Assembly: GCF_000264905.1 (NCBI RefSeq)
Contig: NW_006763146.1
Coordinates: 62,988-126,987 of the forward strand
From: Stereum hirsutum FP-91666 SS1
Lineage: Eukaryota; Basidiomycota; Agaricomycetes; Russulales; Stereaceae
Direction of reading: 5' to 3'
Length of the DNA: 64,000 bases
Shown here piece after piece: positions 36,101 to 46,776 of this stretch. The notes under the pieces were generated by a model, which worked only from the letters and a program-made list of their open reading frames with translations, was not told the origin of the DNA and made no database searches. Numbering within the stretch: the stretch's first letter is position 1; every line of letters starts with the position of its first letter. Both the position numbers and the translations under genes were made by a program.

Positions 36101-36704
36101 GGATCTTCGAAAATACTTATTTATTGTTCGGGAGTCGTACATTGAGTGGAATTTAAAGACTGCTGGTTAGCTTATAAGGAGAGGGGTCAGTCTTCTAAGG
36201 TATAAATATATGAGGACCGGGGACACTGCTCAAGTCAAAGCTCACCTCGTCAGAGCTTGAATAAGGTGCTCCACATGATACCGCTCGATACGACACCACC
36301 GCAGAACCGCAGTTGGAGTGTTTACCAAGTGGCCCCACCCTCGCCCAGAACACCAGGGTACAACAACCAATATGCAAACCTCTGGAATATCTACTATGGT
36401 TGCACTTAAGTCTTCATGTCAGAGTGCATCACAGGCTGGCACTCTAAGTCTGAGTGGGTGTCACTCAGGAATCCTGACCTAATGTGCCACCGTCCCTCTG
36501 CCTTGTTGTGTTCAAGTGCCATGAAAACATGCAGAACGCACTGCAAGCTTCCCCTTCATGTGAGGATAATAAATGTGACAAATTGTATCTAGTCAAAAAC
36601 TTCGCCACTAGCAACAATAGGGTATGCCGTAAGGGAATCCAGTACGAGCACTCTGAGAGCAACGTGCACGTACACGATGTGAGCTAAGTATGAGCGGTAT
36701 GGGC
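33111..36704. other. Gene-poor stretch
   Basis: No gene is recognised. A minus-strand frame ending near 33460 contains IIDKPLISLTDFVDQFIALM, faintly like the C-terminus of an alcohol dehydrogenase; too weak to call. The ACTC microsatellite lies inside. The rest is AT-neutral sequence with short, unmotivated frames. Confidence 0.4.
35019..35072. repeat. (ACTC)n microsatellite
   Basis: About 13 copies of the tetranucleotide ACTC with two ACCC interruptions. Non-coding. Confidence 0.9.
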
Positions 36705-38890
36705 TTACAAGTCAAGGGGGTTTCTCTTCCTAATTGCATCCCCTTTGTACCAAATCAAAATTGGAAAAGGGATCCCAAGAACTATGGAGATTCCAGCGAG
36801 TAGCGAGTTGCCTCCTCCATTGCCCAAAGTCTCGTACAACTGAGAACCAAACAATGGGAATGCAAAGGCTAACATGGAGCGAAGAACCTACACGAATTGG
36901 ATTAGGGTGGGTCCAAACAGTGTGAGAATATCAATGAGAGCAGCTTACCGCAGCAGCTGAGAGGGCTGATGCAGCGTAAATCCCAAAGGCATCAATGAGG
37001 TAAAGTTGAGAGAATTGACTGAGAGGGCAGTGTTATTAGATGGGGCTCAATATAGCAGAAAGTGATACTCGAGCTCACATCCCAAGTGCGATCCCAAACC
37101 CAAATATTCCCGTCCCGAGGATAGGCATTATCCAATGAATTTTGGCTTCAATAGACCAGCCATACCAGCTTTGACACAGAGAAATATGCGAGAATTAAGA
37201 AAAAAAAATGATGAAGCAGATATTTTGACGCACAATAAGCCGATGGGGACAAAGAACGATCCTACGATGAGCAAAGGAATGCGCATCTCTGGGGCCGACT
37301 TGCCACCGTTGCGACGAACAAGCTATTGGGAAGGGTATATGTGTGGCGTCAGGGCCTGGCAGTGTAAACCTATCATGAGGCTAAATCTAACCTCTGTGAA
37401 GACTCTGTCGCCTACCCCAGCGACTACGAAAGTGGCCAGTACGAATCCGATACTGAGCCCTATGTAGGCCAAGCCCACTGTTCCGGTGTTGAAGTGGTAG
37501 ATGTCGGTAAACAGCACTGAGACAACACACTTATATGAGCTAAATAGAATTATGATCTGTATAGGAGAAACTTGCCTGGGAACGTCGTGAACATCAAGTA
37601 CCAAATGCCTGCATAACTGAGGTCAGGGATATGTTTCTTTAGCAGGACAGCTATCACAGTACGTACCATACATCCTAGAAAGCTATTCTATTGAGTAATG
37701 TAGAATATGTTATAGGCTCATATAGCACTCACGTCGCCATGTAGAGGCTGAGGATGAAACATATGAAGCTCCGTGCAAGTAGTACAAAGGGCCTCTTGAC
37801 ATTGATCCACACGTTTTGGATGCTCTCCCTCCTATTGAGAGCCATGGAGGTATTTTCCAAGTCTTTGGGGGTGCGGAAAGAGCGTGCTAGTATGACTGGG
37901 CCGTAGGTTTCCCGGAACAAAGGTATGCTAATGAGAAGAAACACGCCGGAGAGACAGACCAGGAGTACGAAGATGTACTTGAAACCTGAGGTCTCTGTCA
38001 GAAAACCGCCAGCTATTGGTCCTGCCACAGGAGCTACGCGTATCCACAAGAAAGATGTTAAGATCCAATCAGCAGACTTTAAAGAGAGAATTACAGCCGG
38101 AGAACTTACCGATCATTCCACCCATCGTGAAAACGGCCATAGCAAGCCCTCTGCCAGCCGGAGGGAATAGATCGCCTATAATCGCACCGCCTAAAGCTAG
38201 AGGCACCGAGCCAACCCATCCGCCTGGGGTACTTCAATCTCAGAGCTAGCAATGAAGGATACGATAAGGAAGATTCCTACTGAGAAAACGTAGAGCAATG
38301 AGAGCTCCTGTGGTCGGAGCGAACACGCATCCGATATTAAAACCCAGGAAGAGAACCATGTTGATCTGAACTACCTGCAGTGTACATTCCTATTAGTTGA
38401 TGTCAAAAAAACATACAAATCGCGAGGACGAACCAAGAAACGGCCGTACATCTCCGAAAGAGGGGCATATAGGAGTGGTGCAATTGCAAATGACAGTAGG
38501 TATATCGATAGTGTCAAAACAACGACAGTCTGGTCGTTAATGCTGAAATGCCGACTGATGTCCGGCAATGCGGGGGCCATCACAGAGCTTTCCAGTACGG
38601 TTACAAACATGTATAAAGATATCTATAGTTCGAATGAAATTAGCGGACCGCACGATTTCCGCAGAGTGAGAGTGAGAACATACAACGACAATAACGCTCC
38701 ACCTCTTCCACGACGTCCAATTGAGAGGGTTCCTCGGATGGTGTTCCCATTCGCTGTTTTCATTTTTCTTGAGGTCGTCGATAGCCTCAGGGGATAAAGG
38801 CGCTGATTTACTTTTAGTGTGTAGGGGTCGTTCTGAATGGGACAGTTCGGCATCTGGTCTCCAGAAAGAGGACATGATGCAAGGTATCAC
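36705..38890 (-). CDS. Major facilitator superfamily transporter (DHA1 drug/metabolite exporter type)
   Basis: A plasma-membrane proton antiporter with about 12 helices, likely exporting the product of the neighbouring enzymes or a toxic analogue. The cytosolic N-terminus carries the fungal DHA1 mark HPRNPLNW before the first helix. Then come SLYMFVTVLESSVMAPALPD, the motif-A equivalent APLSEMYGR in loop 2-3, GSVPLALGGAIIGDLFPPAG, and the antiporter motif C as APVAGPIAGGFL. The second half holds FNTGTVGLAYIGLSIGFVLA, AKIHWIMPILGTGIFGFG, SAAAVLRSMLAFAFPLFG and the basic tail AIRKRNPLDL with a TAA at 36705-36707. Roughly nine introns. Starts at 38890 and 38875 are both possible. It opens the right half of the cluster, read in the same direction as P450 3. 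Confidence 0.9.
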
Positions 38891-40821
38891 GATGCGTCAG
38901 ATGAGGACTGGTATCTGGGCGAGAACTATGCCTGAAAAAATGGCCTGGAGTTCATATATGTTGCCTCAGGTAGATTGTATAGCCTGAGATCGTCTCAGAA
39001 ACGAGCCTCTATCCATATTGATACCATCTTCACCGAGAATACGTGTGTACACTTCTCCCGCACTAGGAATGTCGTCATCAGCAGGTGTTTCTCAGCTACC
39101 CGTGTATCTGAAAAATACATGCTACGCCTGGATCCATGATTATGAGCCAAGATGGATCACTAGCTTCCCGTTAGACATACTCCAACTTGAGCGCTGCAAG
39201 TGACATCTCAGGGTCAGATAAGAAGATGTGGAGAATGAACTATAGTGCGGGATTACACGGTCTCTTTGCGATATTTGTGGAGATTTCAATAATAGCTGTG
39301 TCTGGAAGCAATTCTAGGTATGCGACGCTCAAAAATATCATGATCATGATCGATTTATGGTGAGCCCGCTGGACGCAAGTTCTTCATCCGTCAGATCAGA
39401 AAAGGAACAGAATGGGAGAAAGTTCCACAAGGCCGAGGACGTCCAAACTGTAGTCATAGTCCCTGCATCTCCATCACGATGTAACGCAGTGGCGCAAGAG
39501 CTCATGGGGAGGGAGAAACATGTCATAATGCGATGACACTGAAACGTCTCTAATCATCCATAGAAGGCCAATATACAGATCATGAAAGATCGAAGAAAGT
39601 AACCGTGATCTTCCCACCGGAGAGTACCGAATCGATGAGAACAAGGAGCGGTTCAGCGAGCAGTGATGTGGCAGATGGACGCATTTGTACACGGTCTGAG
39701 ACTCGGACGGAATAGAGCACTGTGCCATACAGTGCAGTGAAATGCTTTGATCAGGCCTTTATGCATGGTGACAGCCATACCGAATGCGGGCGAATGAAAC
39801 TGGTCCGGAGGAATCAAGAAGGAATGTCAGGTCTCAGTGAGTCATCACGAAGTTCCCGTATGAAGGCGAGCTGTGGCGAGTTGCACGAGGAATAAGGATG
39901 TAGCCAGACCAAAAGGTCTCGGTCAGCAAGTTCCGAGTCAAGCGATAGGCTAAGCCAAGAGCTAGGCTCCGGCCATACGGAGGGAAGCCAGTATGCCACA
40001 TGCTTGGTCGGCATTCTAAAAAATATGCGACACCGCGGCCGGAGCCTCCAAGGAGCCTCCCCTTCCTAGAACTCTAAAGTTATGGAACCTATGTTCCTGC
40101 AGGCTGTGCTCCGTTCGTAAATTCCTCCCCATCAGATTCTCATGTCTTATTTCTATTTTTTGGACCGGAAGCGAGCATCCCGCGTACTGTAAGTATCATG
40201 CCCCTTCGGACTTGATCCTCGGACTGCCTACACTCGTGCACACCTTTACCATCTGAGCTTGTCATAACGTCGCCAATCATTTCTACGCTAACAGTCCAGC
40301 TTTAGCTTGTAACTTTCTCGTATCAGCTTCGCGCTGCTGTGAAAATAAAGCCATCTTCAGCACCTCTGATACTTCTCAGTTCTCACACTGCATTCTTCGC
40401 CCGAAGATGCATCAAATGGTAGGACCGCCGCCGAGCAATTAGACCGTTCCCAGCCTGCTATAACTCAAGCTATCATGGACTCTACGTGCAAAGTGGAGTA
40501 AAAGACCTGTACATCGGCATATTCCTTGGCAGTGCACGTTTAGACAGAGTAATTTATGTTGCGTTTCAGACCATTTACTCTCGTAGAAGGTCTCAGATGT
40601 ATTAGGACGATCTGCAGTAATCCTCACTTTGGAGGTGATACGGCACCTCTCACCGCCCACTACCACACGCCACACTCCCCAATACACAATCCAGATCCGA
40701 TAAGCAATAGCGCCACATGCCATTGAGGTTAAAGTTCATATTTGAAGAACGATATTGGTCCAAAAAGCTAATAGAAGTATATATGACCGGCGATATGTGC
40801 TTACTGTCCGTCGCGGAAAAG
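38891..40821. other. Intergenic region
   Basis: 1.9 kb upstream of the MFS gene and downstream of P450 3. The short frames here have no recognised motif. No inverted-repeat element was found. Confidence 0.45.
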
Positions 40822-42910
40822 TCAGAAATCCGTGGAACCATTAAGCGCAGCGCTGTCCACGCCTAGCATTTCCGCCGCGTTATCTCGAGGGACAATATCG
40901 CACTCAAATGGTTTTGGAGCCCTATACCACAGCGGTGAATAAACAACACCATTCTCCTGCACGGCTACAAAGGATACGTACGGAACGAATGCCTGTATGA
41001 ACTCCAACACAGGAGGGTTCGGGCGGCCCTCTTTGATCTTCGGACGAATAACGAATAAGGTTAGGATACGAGAAACAATTAGGTAGACAATCGCATCTGC
41101 GAAGTGTGCACCAGGACATCGTCTGTAGTTTGAGTGAGAAATTAGCTACTACAATACACAGACAAAGAAATTGATTATAATTGCCTCCGTCCAAATCCAT
41201 ACAGCAGGGAGCGTGGATCAAGCTGCGCATTTTTGTCGTCTACAGCTAGGAATCTTTCAGGATTGAATGAACCAGGATTAGGATAATCTGATTCATCGTG
41301 CAGCATCGCCCTGACAATAAACAATTCTGTTAGCTGCCGAAATGAAAAAGCAAGGGTACGAAATTCAGGTATACCAGATGTTTGCCAGGATCCAGGTTTT
41401 CTTTGGGATTCGATGACCCAAATAATCCTCTTCCTGGTAGTTGCTGTGCGTGGCAAGAGGGACTGCCGGATTAAATCGGTGAACTTCTTGAATCAATACG
41501 TCGACATATCGAAGAGACTGTCTATGTTCAAGACCTGGCAGGAGATCGCGTCCGACGACGGTGATAATCTCCTGATACGCACGCTCTTGGACGTCTTCAT
41601 GGCATGCCATGAGCACCAAAAACGTTAGAATTGCTCCGGATAGCTTGGCAGAAACATCAGCTTCAACGCTATACTAGTGGATCCTTGCTGGGATTCAACC
41701 AGCGCAGCTCACCGTTTCCGTCCCAGCTGGGAAGAAGTTTCAGCTCAAATATGTTGACAAAAAAATGAAGACTTACCGCTAAAGAGACTTCCGGCTGCAT
41801 ACATGATGATATCTTCGTCGTCGGCATCATGGTCCTCTGGTAAGCTCATGAGCGAATTGGCCACAAAAGACGGCTTCGCACGTCCATACTCCTAATGTGA
41901 AACTTTAAGCTAAGCACCATACCAAAGTACGGTTTTGCATACCATGTCCTTCTTAACGTTGTAGAAAGGCTCCCGTGTCATGCGGATGAATACGGAGTTA
42001 GCCTCCATAGCCCAACGCTTGAAGCCTGCTCCCGGCATCCAGGAAGGAATCCATTTCACTGAGGCATCAATCAGAACGAGAGCGTCTGGAGGAAAGCGGC
42101 ACCCACAGGCTGGTACAGAATCTACCATCCATCTTCCTGGACGAAGAGCTTGGCCGGTGTGGTGCATTACATCGTTAGCCACACGTATGTACTCGGCATC
42201 TGGTTTGTGGCCGTATGAGAACCTTCCAATCAGTTCCTGTATATTTCTGAGAAAAGTCGTATGGTCAAGCGGCGGCAGGGAAAACGAGATGGGCAGACTC
42301 ACATCTCTATTGAGTCGACAAATGAAGTCGGAGACCGAAAGAGGTGTCGACAAAGAGCCAATGATTGGGCCTCAAGCATGTTGGACCAAGTATCCGTCAC
42401 CGCCTTCGTATTCAAAGAAGCATGAAGTGTCTTCCGGAGTCGCTGTAGCCTCTCGCCGTAGTAGGTAAACCCGACGTTGTTCTGTCGCCCCATAAGCTCC
42501 GCCATGGGGAAACGGGGCCGGCAGGCGAAGGACTTGCGTTTCTCCAAGAGATCTGTGGCGGCATTGCGGGTGTTAATAACAACTACCGGCCTTGAGAGAG
42601 TCGTAAGACTGATTAGCGAGCCTGGTGCAGTATACCAATTAGCCCAGGAGAGCAGGTCGAATGCGATGAAGCACTACCAAGTGTCTTAGACTGTATGGAA
42701 TAAGTAACCCACGAGCGCTGTTCGCTGTGTTTTTGATTCACTCTGCCTGTCCAATTGGGGATTAGCAAGCAGCAGCTGGTAAATCCTGGTGAACGCACAT
42801 AGAGGTGGGACGGGTAAACGACGGTGGGGGTAATAACTTCGGAGAAGAAAAGCCAGAGCAAGGATCGCAAAGACTAATAATGAGCCATTGGGAAATTCCG
42901 TAGGGATCAT
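40822..42910 (-). CDS. Cytochrome P450 monooxygenase 3 (OrdA-like)
   Basis: A third microsomal P450 of the same broad type as P450s 1 and 2. The anchor (SLLVFAILALAFLLRSYY) is followed by RRLPVPP. Later come LSRPVVVINTRNAATDLLEK, TYYGERLQRLRKTLH, RFSYGHKPDA, the I-helix SLFSGAGTETLSGA, the K-helix QEVHR, FNPERFL and the heme loop YGFGRRRCPGAHF. The heme loop is joined across a 62-nt intron (41123-41184) that begins GC rather than GT. It ends GVDSAALNGSTDF with a TGA at 40822-40824. The hinge after RRLPVPP (about 42780-42800) does not join cleanly in frame to the following coding stretch (NWTGRVNQKHSEQRSWVTYS), so a small frameshift or an unseen intron may lie there. Otherwise complete, about 500 residues. 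Confidence 0.87.
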
Positions 42911-44877
42911 GGCATCAGAGTAATATGCGACTGATTTTGGATTGTGGCGAGAATGACGGCTGTCGTTGGATGGGGTCTGCTAGTGGCGAGGGAGAGGCTA
43001 CTTATGTGCAGGCGACCACCTATCGCGATAGACAAAGCAGTTGATAGCGAGTTTCATGGGTAAAGCAACAGCCAAAGCTCCAATATTATAGTAGAGTGTG
43101 GATGATCAGTCGTGTCAAGTACCCGGCCTAGTAAGTAGTTCGGCGGTCGAGTAGCGCATAACCTCGGAGATGGAAGCTTCATCAAAAAGAATCGTTCTTG
43201 TGGACAGAGAGCGGATTACGGAATTTCCCCCTAGATGAAGATGAAACAGTATTAGATACAGAGTACGTTGAACGGGTGGATGTTAGCCTGTGGCTTGATG
43301 ATAAGTTACGAGCATCACTGTTCCTCTCACGCCGGATCTTAGTGACGGAGTTTGAAACATGGCCACTGGCTTGGCAAGTGCCCGGGCCGGGGTACTTGGT
43401 TTTCGTTGTTTTGTGGCGAGGAGTCTCAGCCGTTTCTCGGCTGGTTTTCAACTCTTACATATGTATAGCCTGCTGCTCTAGTGGTATGTAACACGGAAGA
43501 ATCAGCCGCGAAAGAGGTGGGAAAACGTCCTGCGACAGTCAATCAATATCGATGAATTTTCAGGTTGGTACAGTCTCTGGGCCGAGTCTCCCCGAAGTCT
43601 CCCGGTCTGTTTTCCAAGAACGGTATTCGCCGTCGTACATGGTCTAGATACGGTCGGACTTATTTGTGCTCTGCCTAATACACGTACTGTACTGCCATCT
43701 CTCGGTGCTACTTCTAAGCCTGAGCGGCACATCAATACCGTTCCAAATTTAAAGTCAAGACTTGGGTTTGCCAGAACGGGTACAGTGCCAGTCAGAGTCG
43801 TGATGATGCTCAAACCAGTGTCTCGCCACTAACGGCGGCTGTGTATGATACTGTACCTTTATCGTTTCATGATGGTCTTGATTGCTCGGTTTATATCGTT
43901 TCATTCCTTGAACAGTCTGTTCGGCGAGGGATACCGATCTCCTAAAGATCATTTCCCCAAGATTCTTTCCCTCTCCCTTTTCCGCACTTTATCATCGCAG
44001 TGATAATCAAGCACGATATACTCCCAGTATGGGAGAAATTTTAGGGCTGATGTATGTTCGCAGTTGCGGAGCAGCCCCTATGATGAAAATTTTCCCCTGG
44101 TGAGCGAGGCGCGCAGGGATGCGAAGTACACGCATCTATCCATCATTTTTTTTGGACTGCGACGGAACTATCAGGCGTCGCGCAACAGTACAGTATATGC
44201 TCATTTGCGCAGAGTATCGCCGGCAAATCAGAAGTGGAAGTTGTGTCAATGGATAGGGTGGGAGTACATGGAATCAAACCTGATACAAAGCTGTGTGTTA
44301 CCCTCATGAGAATTTGTTGGGGTTCTGCGACAGCGGACATTATGTATGATCCTATCGAACGGTATGCAGTTAGTGGCGCTCGGGGGCAATTCGGGGGTCT
44401 GTTTCACGTCCAGCCTCGGTATCACCTTCTACACGACAAATCTGCTGAATAATCTCCCTACTTCAGGTACAAAAAGGTACGTCTCCACCCGTCAGCATCT
44501 AACGTGCTAGTCTTACTGTTGCGATTCTCCACCTGATTTCTCTGTGCACGCATCCAGCTCAATTCGTTCTGAAAAACAATTGATGCGGTACCGGGTATGC
44601 GTATGGTTCAAGGAGGAAACGAGTACGGGCAAAACCGTACCAGGGACAGGTTCTCTGTTCGAAAACCTTTATTCGAAGGTGATGCGGAGCTATAATTCCA
44701 CTACCCAGAGAGAAATAAACCATGCGGCCGACTCCCGCATTACAAAACAATGTCGTATCCCATACATGAATGAACTAACTGAGGCTATTCAAGTGAACGT
44801 ACGTGTCGAGACAACCAGGGTAACGCGTGAGCATGGATAGCGCCTATAGAATCTACAACCGAAAACATACCTTTCGA
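42911..44877. other. Intergenic region
   Basis: About 2 kb between P450 3 and the UbiA-family gene. No gene is recognised; the frame at 43198-43491 (plus) has no family features. Confidence 0.4.
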
Positions 44878-45927
44878 TCAAAACTTCAGTACGTTCGTCC
44901 GAGCGTGGATAGGGAGAAGATGAACGACAATCAGCCATATCTATGAAAAGAAGAATTAGCACGCATAATTCTATGATAGTGTGCTGTGAGAAGGCGATCG
45001 ACTAACGTTGAAGATGAGATATGATTTCTCGTCCATCTCCTGAGTACGCCAGAAATAATAACGGTAGCCTACGTACGCCCCCAACGAAACCAGCACTGTC
45101 GCGCACAGCAGCCCTATTCCCCAAAATACCGACAGAATCATGGACCATGTTGTGAGGGCGACGAAGGTAAGGAAGCGGGAAAATTCTGGTGCGTATATCG
45201 GAAGCGTAACTCGTCCTGCAGCTTTATCACCGACGACGTCTGAGAAGTCCTGTGCCTGGATGGTCGTGAAGATAACAGCTGCGCTGAGCATGGTAGCGCT
45301 GAGCGATATAATATCCAGTTGTTTTTCGTGTCCTATAGACCTGGTTCTAATAAGTATTTCTGAAAGAAAATATGTCACGTGCCTATGAGAATCGTTGCAC
45401 CAAGCTCGAATGACATGTATCCTCCGATGTTGCAGAAATTCTTCCCGATTGGATGGTTCGAAAGCCCAATCTCGTCGTAAAGATAAGTCGTGATGAAAAG
45501 GATCGTGCTGATGGACACTAGTCGGAGGCCATACAAGCTCGACCAGATAAAACAGAGTAACACCGTAGTCCAGCGTAGGCGGGAGGCTTGGTGAGATGTG
45601 ATTCTGCCCGCCGGAAGTGGACGCCAGTGTCGGTTGATCCTATCTTCTTCTACCCCGCTTGTCTGGTTGGACACATTACATAAAAGCAAGTGGATCCATA
45701 TCCAAAGCAAGGCCTGAATAAAGCTTGAGAGCGATTGAACGGGGGCGGTGGCGGAAGCAAATGTGGCCTACCAAGTGCGAGTGGGTACATGATGTGTCAG
45801 AGACTAGAGTAAATGAGCGGGGAATAGGACACACAACTGGAAGTAAAATCGTCTTGTAATCTGTCCAAGTGAATAGGACCGCGGTGTACAAGTGATACTT
45901 TGCACAGGCGTACGTCGAAGGGAGCAT
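44878..45927 (-). CDS. UbiA-family membrane prenyltransferase or UbiA-type terpene cyclase
   Basis: A polytopic membrane enzyme of about 290 residues acting on a prenyl diphosphate. Splicing joins YTAVLFTWTDYKTILLPV to ATFASATAPVQSLSSFIQAL and then to the first metal-binding region NQTSGVEEDRINRHWRPLPA. The second is QAQDFSDVVGDKAAGRVTLP, with the Asp-rich DxxDxxGD. Several hydrophobic helices lie between and after, and the end is IWLIVVHLLPIHARTN. The first motif is EED in the setting NQxxxxxEDxxN, not the NDxxDxxxD of COQ2-type aromatic prenyltransferases. That variant recalls fungal UbiA-type cyclases such as the fumagillin bergamotene synthase (recalled, not compared). The last but one intron is very short (about 38 nt). 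Head-to-head with P450 4. The step it catalyses is open. Confidence 0.85.
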
Positions 45928-46776
45928 CTCGTTTCGCGGGTTCGCCTAACGATGAGCTGGTACTGCTAAGCAAGCGAAGGCAAGCACAACTGAATATAAG
46001 CACAAACCTTTGACCATCAGTCATCCTTGATCCGTGTTTGTGTAGGTGGTAATGCAGTACTTGGGCTCTAGCTTGACGTCGGCTCATATCCGATGCCGTT
46101 TTTGGTACAAACCCACCAGTCACTGGTTTTTCTTCGGGTTAAGTTCTTTCAGTACTATTTAAGAGATGTTATAAAGTCGATAAGCATGCCTAGACAGTCG
46201 CATACGGGTAGTTCTACCCCCAGGGCACTGAACTGGCAGTGTAGGAGTCGTAACTTCCAAATTTCTTGCGGCCTACCGAGCCGCCGGTCAACTTCACATC
46301 AAGATGAAGATCAGACAGCGAACTAAGGCAAGAGGTTGCGGTAGGGGAATACATTGGGATGAAGAGGGACAGCCATTGATCCTGGTACGAATGATAGTCG
46401 CAAGCCTCGCAAAGGCGTTTTCGTGTTCCAATGGTCCAACAAAGTGTGACGCTGTTTGTTCCTGAAACGGCGGGTTCGCCCGCGGTGGTTACGCGCGCTT
46501 TCCCGAAACGATGGCTTGAAGTGAATGCCTCTCCGGTACGCCCACGCACTCAAGTAGCACCAGTTTCAGATCCCTTCAGAGCTCTCATCATGATTCTGAT
46601 ATCATCACAGCTATTTTGAGTCTTTTTCTCGGTGTGGTTCTTCGGGACTCGAGACCCGTCTAATTCCGAGCCCAATCTCTGCATTGCCACTGTGCGCTCG
46701 ACGACCATGTTCGGTCATATAAACCGAGCCGGGCCCTCACATCGTATCATACCCCAAGCTACCTTCTTTGAGCACT
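45928..46776. promoter_or_regulatory. Divergent promoter between UbiA-family gene and P450 4
   Basis: The 849 bp separate two head-to-head genes and probably co-regulate them. A TATA element (TATAAA, 46718-46723, plus strand) lies 59 bp before the P450 4 start at 46777. On the UbiA side none is clear. No MITE was found here. Confidence 0.45.
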
